Positions 1-8,036 of a stretch of DNA of 52,178 nt are shown here, in pieces (position 1 is the first letter of the stretch; every line of letters begins with the position of its first letter). The notes under the pieces were generated by a model, which had not been told where the DNA came from, searched no databases, and saw nothing but the letters and a program-made list of their open reading frames with translations. The stretch comes from Streptomyces sp. IMTB 2501. Its GTDB lineage: Bacteria > Actinomycetota > Actinomycetes > Streptomycetales > Streptomycetaceae. The stretch covers positions 1-52,178 of the forward strand of contig NZ_MQUS01000047.1 of NCBI RefSeq assembly GCF_001953885.1. Reading direction: 5' to 3'. Position numbers and translations under genes: made by a program.

Positions 1-76
1 CATCAATGAGTGGCTGTGACCAGCACTCTCGAAACACGCCCTAGGCGCCTGCCCATGCCCACGGCTTGGAAGCAGT

Positions 77-112
77 GAGGGCACCCTCCGTCCCTCGGCG
101 GAGAGCGCCCTC
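77..112 (-). terminator. hairpin terminator of the secreted-protein gene
   Basis: Nested inverted repeats GAGGGC/GCCCTC and CTCCG/CGGAG form a GC-rich stem that starts 9 bases beyond the stop at 121. It lies on the downstream side of the minus-strand gene at 121-616. Confidence 0.5.
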
Positions 113-120
113 TTCAACGA

Positions 121-616
121 TCAGCCGTTGCTGATGTCGCCAAACGATGACACCGGGGACGCCAGCTCGATCAGCGTGCCAGATGCACCGGTGGCCACTG
201 CCTTTGATTCGGCGTCGTACATGATCGAGCCCTCCGTCGCGGACCGGTCGGACGAGGCCGTACTCGCCGCGGTCGGCGGGCTCGTAGGCGCCGTTCTCGG
301 GGCTGAGTTCAGGAGTTGGGAGTCCAGGAGAACACCACAATTCCGCGGTGGCCGGCTTGGCCGCCGGCCCCACGGCGGCGAAACTGAACGTGGTGGTGCG
401 GTCGGGAACGGTGAAATAGCCGCTTTCGGTGAACGTCTGCGTCTTGTAGCTCGGGGCGCCGCCTGCCAGGCCGGGCGGAGGCACGTTCGCGGCGACTGCC
501 GGTACGGAACTACCAGCTGCCAGTAGTCCCGCACCGGCAGCCAGGGCGGCGACGGTGCGGCGGAGCACCCGGCCAGTGGCACATGTCACGAGAGAAGGCT
601 TCTTCATGTGGCACAT
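121..616 (-). pseudogene. frameshifted small secreted protein
   Basis: The start is placed at the ATG at 616 because GGGGAGG (628-634) lies 11 bases upstream. The N-terminus carries a signal peptide: basic MKKPSLVT..., a hydrophobic ALAAGAGLLAAG core and an AVAA cleavage region. The first frame reads sensibly to about base 245 (FTESGYFTVPDRTTTFSF, then EPADRGEYGLV). A neighbouring frame then continues convincingly as MYDAESKAVATGASGTLIEL and stops at 121, while the first frame turns arginine-rich. A one-base shift near 235-250 joins the two into a secreted protein of about 160 residues, but no family is recognised. A sequencing error would explain the shift equally well. Confidence 0.5.
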
Positions 617-841
617 CGTTGAGCTGGCCTCCCCTCTTCGCTGACGCTCGTTGGCAAACCACCTGATCGAGCGGCTGGACACCCTGCCCGCCAACTGGGA
701 CACCGGGCCCCGCCGAACAAGCGCTCATCCGCTACGCGCGCGATGTGTGAGCGGGCTACCCCCGGCACAGGGCGTCATGCGCGAGATCGAGTGCGCAGCC
801 GCTGTGCTGTTGACCAGGGAAAATGGCATTACGCCCATAAG

Positions 842-1094
842 ACCGGACAACCACGGTAAACAGCGGGGCGAAGTCAGCTCTCGAAGTACTCGGTGGCGCC
901 TTGATCACGATGGCGGACTCGTAGCGGATGAGGGCGGTGGGATCGACGCCTCGCCCGCCGCACTGGGACGTACCTCCATGTGGGGCGGCCTGGGCGGTCG
1001 GGATGGTGCTTGCGGGAACGGCGGCGACGGCGAGCGAGACCGCGGCCGTGCCGGCGCGAGGCCGGCGCAGGAGGGTTCGCGTGCGCGGGAGCAA
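842..1094 (-). pseudogene. decayed secreted SRPBCC-type protein, N-terminal fragment
   Basis: The reading frame opens with an Arg-rich, then Ala-rich signal peptide (RTLLRRPRAGTAAVSLAVAA) ending in AQAAPHG. It is followed by VDPTALIRYESAIVIKAP, which resembles the first beta strand of START/SRPBCC domains (typically YE..IVI.AP...VW). After that motif the likeness stops and the frame drifts to an unrelated tail. Intact members run to roughly 200 residues, so only the first third seems to survive. It sits on the same strand as, and directly downstream of, the oxidoreductase at 1195. The family call rests on one short motif. Confidence 0.35.
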
Positions 1095-1194
1095 GGGCCG
1101 GGGCTACTGATCGTGCACGTTCGACGGGCCGGCGCCGAACATGGTGTTCCTCTCGTTTCGTCGTGGTGATCGGATCGGGCCACTCGGGTCCTTG

Positions 1195-2226
1195 CTACAG
1201 GTTCAGGACGACCTTTCCGGCAACGGTGCCCGACTCGGCCAGCCGCAGGGCGTCGGCGACGCGGGTGAGCGGCAGTTGCGCGGCGATCTGGGCTGTGACC
1301 TCGCCGCGCTGGAGGGCGGCGAAGACCTGGGTGAGGTCGGTGCGGAGGCGGGCGCGGAAGCGGTTCTTGGCCAGGGCTCGGCCGGCCCAGACATTGAAGA
1401 AGTACGCGCGGCGGCGGTTGGGCAGGGCGTTCCACAGCCACACCCGGCCGAGCAGCTTGAGGACGGGCCATTGCTTGGAGCCCTCGTCGTCCCGGGTCGA
1501 GGCGCTGCCGTAGGAGACGAGCGTGCCGCCGGGGGCGAGGAGGCGCCAGGAGTCGATGATGCCGCGGCCGCCGACGTGGTCGAAGACGGCATCCACCCCA
1601 AGGGGGGCGAGTTCGCGGATCCGTGCGGCGACGTCGTCGGTGCGGTAATCGACGGGGACGACTCCCCGTTCCCGCAGGGCGTCGTGGTGGCGCACGGACG
1701 CCGTGCCGATCACCTGCGCGCCTGCGGCCTGGGCGAGCTGGACCAGGACCGATCCGACGCCACCGTTCGCGCCGTGCACCACGACGGTGTGCCCCGCACG
1801 GACGCGGGCCTTGCGGTGCAGCATCTGCCACGCGGTGATGCCGTTGACGACGAGGGTCTCCGCCTCCGCCGCACCGATTCCGTCGGGCACGGGTACCACG
1901 TCCGCCGCGTCGACGAGCACGTGACTGGCCCAGCCACCGACCTTGATCAGCGCGGCGACCCGGGTGCCGGCCAGGCCCTGCTCGACCCCCTCGCCGGTCG
2001 CCAGCACCGTACCCACGAGGTCGTAGCCGGGCACGAACGGGAATGGCGGCTGGTCGTAGTAGCGGCCACGCCGCATCTGCTGCTCGGCGAAGGAGACGCC
2101 GGTCGCCTCCATCCGGATCACGACCTGGCCCGGACCCGCGGCGGGTACGGCTCCATGCCGGATCTGAAGTCCTTCGGGCTCGACCTTGCCCGGCAGAACG
2201 ACCTCGACGAGTCCTTCGGCGTTCAT
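1195..2226 (-). CDS. zinc-free MDR/quinone-oxidoreductase-type NADP-dependent dehydrogenase
   Basis: A 343-residue medium-chain dehydrogenase/reductase. The N-terminal GroES-like domain contains GVSFAEQQMRRG and PFVPGYDLVGTV, and the Rossmann domain contains VVVHGANGGVGSVLVQLA, the AxxGGVG cofactor motif of the quinone oxidoreductase branch. No zinc-binding cysteine cluster is visible. It probably reduces quinones or alpha,beta-unsaturated carbonyls with NAD(P)H in the cytoplasm, but the substrate cannot be read from sequence. The ATG at 2226 is preferred because GGAGGT (2231-2236) sits 4 bases upstream; the in-frame GTG at 2238 lies within that site. It is divergent from a TetR regulator (2379) across about 150 bases holding a clear palindrome, so TetR control is likely. 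Confidence 0.85.
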   Translation of the reverse strand: MNAEGLVEVVLPGKVEPEGLQIRHGAVPAAGPGQVVIRMEATGVSFAEQQMRRGRYYDQPPFPFVPGYDLVGTVLATGEGVEQGLAGTRVAALIKVGGWASHVLVDAADVVPVPDGIGAAEAETLVVNGITAWQMLHRKARVRAGHTVVVHGANGGVGSVLVQLAQAAGAQVIGTASVRHHDALRERGVVPVDYRTDDVAARIRELAPLGVDAVFDHVGGRGIIDSWRLLAPGGTLVSYGSASTRDDEGSKQWPVLKLLGRVWLWNALPNRRRAYFFNVWAGRALAKNRFRARLRTDLTQVFAALQRGEVTAQIAAQLPLTRVADALRLAESGTVAGKVVLNL

Positions 2227-2279
2227 GGCGACCTCCACTGCGTTCCAGATCTGGTTACTTGGCTTCTCGTTCGTTAGAA

Positions 2280-2309
2280 GTTGTAACTCAATGCCCTGGG
2301 GAGAGTCAA
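2280..2309 (-). promoter_or_regulatory. promoter of the oxidoreductase gene
   Basis: On the minus strand, -35 TTGACT (2304-2309) and -10 TACAAC (2280-2285) are separated by 18 bases, about 55 bases upstream of the start at 2226. A smaller GTTA...TAAC inverted repeat (2273-2287) overlaps the -10. Confidence 0.5.
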
Positions 2310-2323
2310 TAGCTTTCGTGATA

Positions 2324-2339
2324 GCATCTAACTAGATGC
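2324..2339. promoter_or_regulatory. palindromic operator between oxidoreductase and TetR genes
   Basis: GCATCTA-AC-TAGATGC is a perfect inverted repeat with 7-bp arms and a 2-bp spacer. It lies about 40 bases before the TetR start and 15 bases upstream of the -35 of the divergent gene, the position and size expected for a TetR-family operator. Confidence 0.65.
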
Positions 2340-2378
2340 GCGGATGCAGCCGCAGCGGTGCGGAAAGGTAGCAGGCCA

Positions 2379-3035
2379 GTGACGGAACAGGTCGCGAAGA
2401 CCCCGCGTGCGCGCTACCGCGCCCAGGTGCGTACGGAGATCAAGCAACGCGCGTGGGACCAGATCGCCACAGCGGGCGCGTCCGCGCTCTCCCTCAACGC
2501 GATCGCCAAGCAGCTGGGCATGAGCGGACCCGCGCTGTACCGGTACTTCGGCGGCCGCGACGAGCTGATCACCGAGCTCGTCAGGGACGCGTACCGAAGC
2601 CTCGCCGACACCTTCCGCGCGGCCTCCGAGGCCGGTGCCGATGTGACCGCGCTGGCGCACGCCTTGCGGGGATGGGCCCTGCAGGACCCCCAGCGTTACT
2701 TCCTCATCTACGGCACGCCCGTGCCCGGTTACCAAGCGCCCGACGACACCACCGCGATCTCGTCCGAGATCATGGCGACCTTGTTGGACGCCTGTGCCGC
2801 GCTGCCCTTGGACGGATCGGCGACACCGTTCGACGCGCACCTCGAAGACCACCGGGACTGGGCGGACAGCCATCCCGCCCCGCCCGCGGCCCTCCACCGG
2901 GCCCTGACCTTCTGGACCCGGCTGCACGGCGTCCTGTCCCTGGAACTCGCCGGCCACTTCACCGGCATGGGAATCGACCCCGCGCAGCTCTTCGCCGCCG
3001 AGCTGGACGACCTGACGGGTGCGCCGGCGAACTGA
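2379..3035 (+). CDS. TetR/AcrR-family transcriptional regulator
   Basis: A 218-residue regulator. The N-terminal helix-turn-helix reads ALSLNAIAKQLGMSGPALYR followed by YFGGRDELI, the classic TetR DNA-binding signature. The C-terminal ligand domain has the form of the TetR_C_13/WHG-type group (HRALTFWTRLHGVLSLELAG). The GTG at 2379 is chosen because GGAAAGG (2362-2368) is 10 bases upstream; the in-frame GTG at 2358 has no ribosome site. It is transcribed away from the oxidoreductase at 1195-2226 and probably represses that gene and itself through the palindrome at 2324-2339. The inducer is unknown. Confidence 0.85.
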   Translation: MTEQVAKTPRARYRAQVRTEIKQRAWDQIATAGASALSLNAIAKQLGMSGPALYRYFGGRDELITELVRDAYRSLADTFRAASEAGADVTALAHALRGWALQDPQRYFLIYGTPVPGYQAPDDTTAISSEIMATLLDACAALPLDGSATPFDAHLEDHRDWADSHPAPPAALHRALTFWTRLHGVLSLELAGHFTGMGIDPAQLFAAELDDLTGAPAN

Positions 3036-3185
3036 CCACACCACGCCCGGCCTTGGTGCGTGCCCACGGCGTGCCCTTCAGAGCGGGCAACCACGGTCAA
3101 CAGCGGCGGGATCGCGCACCTGCGAGACTGCGGCCCCGAGCACGTATTCGCAGGTCATGGCCAACCTCACCGCGCAAGCGCCATC

Positions 3186-3231
3186 GCTTCCCAAGCTGAG
3201 AGCGCGAGTTCGATTCTCGTCACCCGCTCCA
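3186..3231 (+). other. 3' fragment of a tRNA-Gly(CCC) gene, attachment-site remnant
   Basis: The sequence matches the 3' part of an actinobacterial tRNA-Gly: anticodon loop TTCCCAA, 3' anticodon strand GCTGA, T-arm GCGAGTTCGATTCTCG, and acceptor strand CACCCGC plus TCCA. No 5' half (expected to begin GCGGGTG) precedes it, and the 5' anticodon strand does not pair, so it is not a functional tRNA. A strong hairpin follows immediately. A tRNA 3' end followed by a terminator but lacking its 5' half is typical of the distal att site of an integrative element. The element body would lie to the left. Confidence 0.7.
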
Positions 3232-3236
3232 GAGAG

Positions 3237-3263
3237 AAACCCCAGGTCAGTGGCCTGGGGTTT
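3237..3263 (+). terminator. tRNA-Gly locus terminator
   Basis: AAACCCCAGG and CCTGGGGTTT form a 10-bp stem with a 7-base loop, followed by a T-rich run, 6 bases after the tRNA-Gly CCA end. Confidence 0.75.
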
Positions 3264-3578
3264 GTTTATTGTCTAGGCCAATCTGGGGGTTGCGCGCCCT
3301 CTGCGCGCCCTAAGTGCAGACAGGCACCTCGGACGCGATCGGGCGCCACTCCGGGCGCTCAACCCCTCATTCATCTCAAACAGCGAGATGCATTTCATGT
3401 GACCTGCCCCCATAAGAGGTCCGATGGTCGGCGACGTCACGTTCGAAAAATCGCAGTTCAGGCTCAGGCGCTCGACGGTCGGCCGATACTGCGCTTGATC
3501 TTGGCCACGGGTGCTGGCTGGATCGAGGGTCTGGTGTCGCCATCCGCCGGGGCACCTGGAGCCGGGGAGGGGTTGTCG

Positions 3579-5057
3579 GTGCGAGGCGCGGACGTGGTGG
3601 TGGCGGGGGCGGGTGTGCTGGGCCGATCGGTGGCGTTCGCGGTCGCCTCGGCGCACCCGCCGGTCCGGGTGGTGCTGGCCGGGGACCCGGCGGGGGCCGG
3701 GGCCTCGCAGGCGGCGGGGGCGATGCTCGGCGTACTAGGAGAGGTCACGGACCACGGCGTACGGACCCGCCACGGGCGCCTGCGCATCGAACTGGCTGTC
3801 ATGGCAGGCAAGTTGTGGCCCAGCTGGCGGGAACGTGTCCGTGCGGTCGCAGGTCCTGCCTCACCGGCGCAGGACGGCTTCGGCAGCGGCACCTTCGTGA
3901 TCCTCAACGCGGTCTCGTCCCGCTTGGACGAGGCGTCCTTCGCCGCCGTCGCCGACGCAGCGGCCGCTCACGGTCTGGGCTGCGAGCAGACGGACCCGGC
4001 TGAAGTGCCCGGCTTCCGTCCGTTGGACAACGACCGTGCGCTGCGCGCCTGGTACCTGCCCGACGAGAGGTTCCTGGACGGGCGGGCCTGGCTGGACACC
4101 CTCGACGCCGCCCTGACCGCGCTGCCGAACGTCATCCGGACCGGCCCCGGCGCCCTGAGCGCCCTGACCGACGGCGGCTACCTCCTCGCCACACCGGAGG
4201 GGTCCTTCCGTGCCCCGCAGGCCGTGGTCGCGGCCGGTGCCTGGGCCGGTCGGCTCATCGAAGCCCTCGACCCCGAACTCCCTGTGCTGCCCGTGGTCTC
4301 CGCCGCCGGCACCGCCGTCACCGTGGCCGCACCACAGCCCATGCCGGCCGTGGTCCGCACCCCCAACCGGGCCTACGCCTGTGGATTGCACACCGTCCCC
4401 CAGCAGGACGGATCCTGGTACGTCGGCGCCACCGCCCAGCCCGCTCTGAGCCCGGCCCCCGCCCCCACGGCCGGGGCACTACGGTTCCTCCTTGAGGCAG
4501 CCCTCGGCCAGCTCGACCACCAGCTGGCCACCGCGTCCCTGCTGCGCACCCACCACGGCAACCGGCCCCTCAGCCTCGACGGCCACCCTTTGATCGGCCC
4601 CACCCTCCGCGCGGGCCTGTGGGTGGTCTCCGGCACGCACCGTGACGGTCTCCACGCCTCCCCGCTGATCGCCACCGCCCTCGCCGAAGCCCTGCTGGCC
4701 CCGACCGGCGCAGCTGACCAACTGCCGGGTCCGCTAGCCGCGTTCCCCCCATGCCGGGAACCGATCACCGACCTGACCGCCAATGAAGCAGCGGCACAAG
4801 CCGCGAACCACCACGCCGCGCTGGCGGCCGAGGCCCGGATGCGCCCGCCCCTGACCGGAAACTGGCCCAGCCAGCTCTCCGAGTCGTACAGCAACCTGAT
4901 GGATCGTGCGTACGCGGCCATGCCTGACGGCTACGTGCCGCCTCCCGACCTTGCCCCCCTGGCCTACGAGAAGACCGGTCCGGCCCTGGCCGAACTCGCC
5001 GCAGCACACCTGCAGCGCTGCCGACGCGCGGGCCACAGCGGACGGCCACCGGCATGA
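3579..5057 (+). CDS. FAD-dependent oxidoreductase, glycine-oxidase (ThiO/DAO) type, with C-terminal extension
   Basis: A 492-residue protein. The N-terminal FAD-binding motif VVVAGAGVLGRSVAF (GxGxxG) is followed by GASQAAGAMLG and, near residue 330, HPLIGPTLRAGLWVVSGT plus HRDGLHASPLIATALAEAL, the C-terminal FAD signature of D-amino-acid/glycine oxidases. Such enzymes oxidise amines or amino acids to imines with release of hydrogen peroxide, and ThiO supplies the thiazole precursor of thiamine. The GTG at 3579 is chosen because GGGGAGGGG (3564-3572) lies 6 bases upstream, although the frame stays open from 3060. Usual members have 350-380 residues. The last ~110 residues here (ending LAELAAAHLQRC) are an extra Ala-rich tail with no recognised family. 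No thiamine genes are adjacent, so the substrate is open. Confidence 0.75.
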   Translation: MRGADVVVAGAGVLGRSVAFAVASAHPPVRVVLAGDPAGAGASQAAGAMLGVLGEVTDHGVRTRHGRLRIELAVMAGKLWPSWRERVRAVAGPASPAQDGFGSGTFVILNAVSSRLDEASFAAVADAAAAHGLGCEQTDPAEVPGFRPLDNDRALRAWYLPDERFLDGRAWLDTLDAALTALPNVIRTGPGALSALTDGGYLLATPEGSFRAPQAVVAAGAWAGRLIEALDPELPVLPVVSAAGTAVTVAAPQPMPAVVRTPNRAYACGLHTVPQQDGSWYVGATAQPALSPAPAPTAGALRFLLEAALGQLDHQLATASLLRTHHGNRPLSLDGHPLIGPTLRAGLWVVSGTHRDGLHASPLIATALAEALLAPTGAADQLPGPLAAFPPCREPITDLTANEAAAQAANHHAALAAEARMRPPLTGNWPSQLSESYSNLMDRAYAAMPDGYVPPPDLAPLAYEKTGPALAELAAAHLQRCRRAGHSGRPPA

Positions 5058-5309
5058 ACCTCGTGGACCGTGAAGGGACGGATGACGCCTTGGCCACCTC
5101 CCTCACTTGCCTTCGGCGCGGATCAGTCGCGGCCGACGTCTCGTGGAGGCCATGGCCTGTCACAACCACCCAGTTGGCCTGTCCTGCTGGTCAACAAGGT
5201 TCCCTTGCCGACCGATCCTCGGTGGGACGAGAGCGTCGAGCCTTTCCCCAGAAGACCGATGAAGATCTCGGGGTCGGGCGGTGGGGTTCGTTTCGAGGGA
5301 CGGCCGTGA

Positions 5310-5515
5310 TCACGCAGTGAGGGCGTAAGTTCGCTGGTCGGGGGGCGGGGGGCGGGCAGAGACGCTCGTGCTCGCGGGCGGTGTGGTAGCGCCAGCAGGG
5401 GTTGAGGTCCCCGTTGGAGACGACGGCGCGAAGTCGCAGGACGGCTTCGGCTTCCGGCAGGCTCCAGTGAGCGCCGGTGATGTCCATCCGGCCCTTCAGA
5501 CAGAGCCGCGCCCAT
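5310..5515 (-). pseudogene. ISKra4-family transposase C-terminal remnant
   Basis: The minus strand reads GRMDITGAHWSLPEAEAVLR, then LRAVVSNGDL and CWRYHTAREHERL. This matches the end of ISKra4-type transposases (typically KDRMDITGARWGL..AEAVLRLRA..SNGDF..YW.YH...EHER). No start or catalytic core remains. A second remnant of the same family lies at 7400-7800 in the opposite orientation, so the S53 protease gene at 5857-7218 is bracketed by them. Confidence 0.6.
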
Positions 5516-5856
5516 CCCCGATGACGCAAACGAACTCGCCACGCGAACGCCCCCGGGCACACCTCGCCCCCGGTAACACAAACGGATTCGGGCGCGCTGG
5601 TTAACGCGCGTAGCGCAGGCCCGCGCGCATGCCGCGCACAGAGTCAAGTTTCAGCCAGTCAACACCCATCCCCCACCTATTGATCGGTAAGCACCCAACC
5701 CTCTTGAGTAATGCGGGAGTCAGGATTTCGCAAGGCTTCTTGTTGTCGCGTACTCAACAAAGCGATGGTCGTCGCGGGCCGCCGCCCCCACCGGTCACCC
5801 ATCGGTGGACCCCCACACCCGCAGGCCTCTGTCCACCACTTCCAGGAGGCTGTACC

Positions 5857-7218
5857 TTGCGTACGACCAACCCCAACTCCCCCCACATACGAGGCAGATG
5901 GGCCCGGATCGGTTCGGCCGCCTTCGGCGCCGCCGCGCTCGTCGTCGCCGGACTCGGCACCGCCGCCCACGCCAGCGCGGACACGGCCGCCACGAGCCAC
6001 AAGGTGAGCGCCAAGGCGATCGCCGCCCAGGTCGCCAAGGCCCACGTGCAGTACACGCGGGCATGTGGCGCCACCCCGAAGAAGGGCTACGCCGCCTGCA
6101 ACGCGCTGCGCGTCACCGGCGGCACCACCGCCTTCATGGAGAAGCAGGCGGCCCTGAAGGGCATCGCGCCCAAGACCATCAAGCCGAACGCCTCCTCCGC
6201 CTCCCCCACCGGATTCGGCCCCTCGGACATCCAGTCGGCCTACGGCCTGGCCTCCGCAGCCTCCTCCAACGGCTCCGGCGAGACCGTCGCCATCGTCGAC
6301 GCCTACGACGACCCGAACGCCGAGGCCGACCTCGCGACCTACCGCTCGCAGTACGGCCTCCCGGCCTGCACCAGCGACAGCGGCTGCTTCAGCAAGGTCG
6401 GCCAGGACGGCTCGTCGTCCAACCTCCCCACCGCCGACAGCGGCTGGGCCGGTGAGGAGTCGCTCGACCTCGACATGGTCAGCGCGACCTGCCCGAACTG
6501 CAACATCCTCCTGGTCGAGGCGAACTCGGCGAGCGACGACGACCTGGGCGCGGCCGTGAACGAGGCCGTCGCCCTCGGCGCGAAGTTCGTCTCCAACAGC
6601 TACGGCGGCGCCGAGTCCGCCTCCGACACGACGTACGACTCCGAGTACTACAACCACCCGGGCGTCGCCATCACCGCCAGCGCGGGTGACAGCGCCTACG
6701 GTGCCGAGTACCCGGCCGCGTCGCAGTACGTGACCGCCGTCGGCGGCACCGCCCTCAAGACGGACTCCAGCAGCCGCGGCTGGACCGAGTCCGTCTGGCA
6801 CACCTCCAGCACCGAGGGCACCGGCTCCGGCTGCTCCGCCAACGACCCCAAGCCCAGCTGGCAGACCGACAGCGGCTGCTCCAACCGCATGATCGCCGAC
6901 GTCTCGGCCGTGGCCGACCCCGCCACCGGCGTCTCGGTCTACGACACCTACCAGGCGAGCGGCTGGAACACCTACGGCGGCACCAGCGCCTCCTCGCCGA
7001 TCATCGCGTCCGTCTACGCCCTCGCCGGCACCCCGGGCAGCGGCGACTACCCGGCCCAGTACCCGTACGCCAAGGCCGGCACCTCCGCCCTCAACGACGT
7101 GACCAGCGGCAGCAACGGCTCCTGCTCCACGTCGTACTTCTGCACCGCCGGGCCCGGCTACGACGGCCCGACCGGCTGGGGCACCCCGCAGGGCACGTCC
7201 GCCTTCAGCGCGAGCTGA
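5857..7218 (+). CDS. secreted S53 (sedolisin/kumamolisin-like) serine peptidase, copy 1
   Basis: A 453-residue exported acid-type endopeptidase. The TTG at 5857 is chosen because AGGAGG (5844-5849) is 7 bases upstream and a signal peptide follows (RWARIGSAAFGAAALVVAGL, then AHASA). S53 enzymes use a Ser-Glu-Asp triad. GWAGEESLDLDMVSATCP holds the E-x3-D pair (about E200 and D204), SNSYGG the oxyanion region, and YGGTSASSP the nucleophile (about S377). The long activation domain of classical kumamolisins is not obvious; only about 100 residues with a C...C pair (ACGATPKKGYAACNAL) precede the catalytic core, which starts near GETVAIVDAYDDPNAEADLA. Two paralogues lie at 8037-9377 and 36936-38156. 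It probably digests extracellular protein. Confidence 0.85.
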   Translation: MRTTNPNSPHIRGRWARIGSAAFGAAALVVAGLGTAAHASADTAATSHKVSAKAIAAQVAKAHVQYTRACGATPKKGYAACNALRVTGGTTAFMEKQAALKGIAPKTIKPNASSASPTGFGPSDIQSAYGLASAASSNGSGETVAIVDAYDDPNAEADLATYRSQYGLPACTSDSGCFSKVGQDGSSSNLPTADSGWAGEESLDLDMVSATCPNCNILLVEANSASDDDLGAAVNEAVALGAKFVSNSYGGAESASDTTYDSEYYNHPGVAITASAGDSAYGAEYPAASQYVTAVGGTALKTDSSSRGWTESVWHTSSTEGTGSGCSANDPKPSWQTDSGCSNRMIADVSAVADPATGVSVYDTYQASGWNTYGGTSASSPIIASVYALAGTPGSGDYPAQYPYAKAGTSALNDVTSGSNGSCSTSYFCTAGPGYDGPTGWGTPQGTSAFSAS

Positions 7219-7318
7219 GTGACGCCACCACACATCACGCACGGAACGACCGCCCCGTCGGGTCACGGGGAGCCGCCGGTGTGAGGGGGACGTGGGGTCC
7301 CCTCGGCGGCGCGGAGAA

Positions 7319-7357
7319 GGAAAACGGGTCACGGCAGCCGGCCGCGGCCCGTTTTCC
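7319..7357 (+). terminator. hairpin downstream of S53 copy 1
   Basis: GGAAAACGGG (7319-7328) pairs perfectly with CCCGTTTTCC (7348-7357) about 100 bases after the protease stop. A weaker CCCCGT/ACGGGG hairpin lies nearer, at about 7254-7270. Confidence 0.5.
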
Positions 7358-7399
7358 CTGTTCTGCCTTGGTGCGGCTCGGTTTGAGGGACGTTGATCG

Positions 7400-7800
7400 C
7401 GAGGAGTTCCCGGCCACCGAGCGGCGGGGCGGCGAGATCGCGCTGGAGATCCTCCAAAGCCGGGCCGAGCAAGCCGCCGACGCCCTCGAAGCGCGGGCTG
7501 ACGCGAAGGAACTGGACGGCCGGCGGCGCTTCGGGGCGGACAAGGCGGTCGGCTACCTGCGGGCCAAGCCCCCTGCCTCGGAGACGACAACGCGCTCACC
7601 GAGGGCCGGCCGATCGCCACCGGCGTGATTGAGGGGCGTGCCGGCACCTGACGAAGGACCGGATGGACATCACCGGCGCCCGCTGGGGCCGGCCGAAGCC
7701 GTGCTCAAGCTCCGTGCGGTGGTCAGAAACGGCGACTTCGAGGAGTACTGGGAGTACCACGCGCAACGCGAGCACCTGCGGGTTCATGCAGTCCGCCACC
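7400..7800 (+). pseudogene. ISKra4-family transposase remnant with frameshifts
   Basis: Pieces of one transposase C-terminus lie in order but in different frames: a helical stretch ending FGADKAVGYLRAKPP, then GDDNALTEGRPIATGVIEG, then HLTKDRMDITGARWG, then AEAVLKLRAVVRNGDFEEYW followed by EYHAQREHLRVH. The motif TGVIEGACRHL..KDRMDITGARWGL is characteristic of ISKra4 transposases. At least two single-base shifts (near 7577 and 7633) and a missing N-terminus make it inactive. It is opposite in direction to the remnant at 5310-5515. Confidence 0.65.
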
Positions 7801-7969
7801 GCGACGCCCCCGCACTCGCCGCGCGACGATGTTCTTCGCTCCGCCGACCCGATCATCCTGTACCGCGGCAGGTACCGCCCTCGCCCAGGACCTCAACCGG
7901 CTCCGCAGAACCCCGCCTGCTGCCCGCCCCGCACGCCGCTGGTCGCATTCTCCGAGGACTGAGACAAGG

Positions 7970-8016
7970 CAAGGGCTGGGCTTGCGCCGCAGCAGTGCGA
8001 CGTGGCCCAGCCCTTG
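7970..8016 (-). terminator. terminator of S53 copy 2
   Basis: CAAGGGCTGGGC (7970-7981) pairs perfectly with GCCCAGCCCTTG (8005-8016). It starts 20 bases beyond the stop of the minus-strand protease at 8037. Confidence 0.65.
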
Positions 8017-8036
8017 TCGGCCAGAAAGCGCCGCCG

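Noticed and set aside
3150..3231. complete tRNA-Gly gene
   Set aside because: No acceptor 5' strand or D-arm precedes the anticodon loop, and the anticodon stem is mispaired.
3060..3578. N-terminal extension of the FAD oxidase (frame open from 3060)
   Set aside because: It would translate the tRNA fragment and terminator. A strong ribosome site and the FAD motif place the start at 3579.
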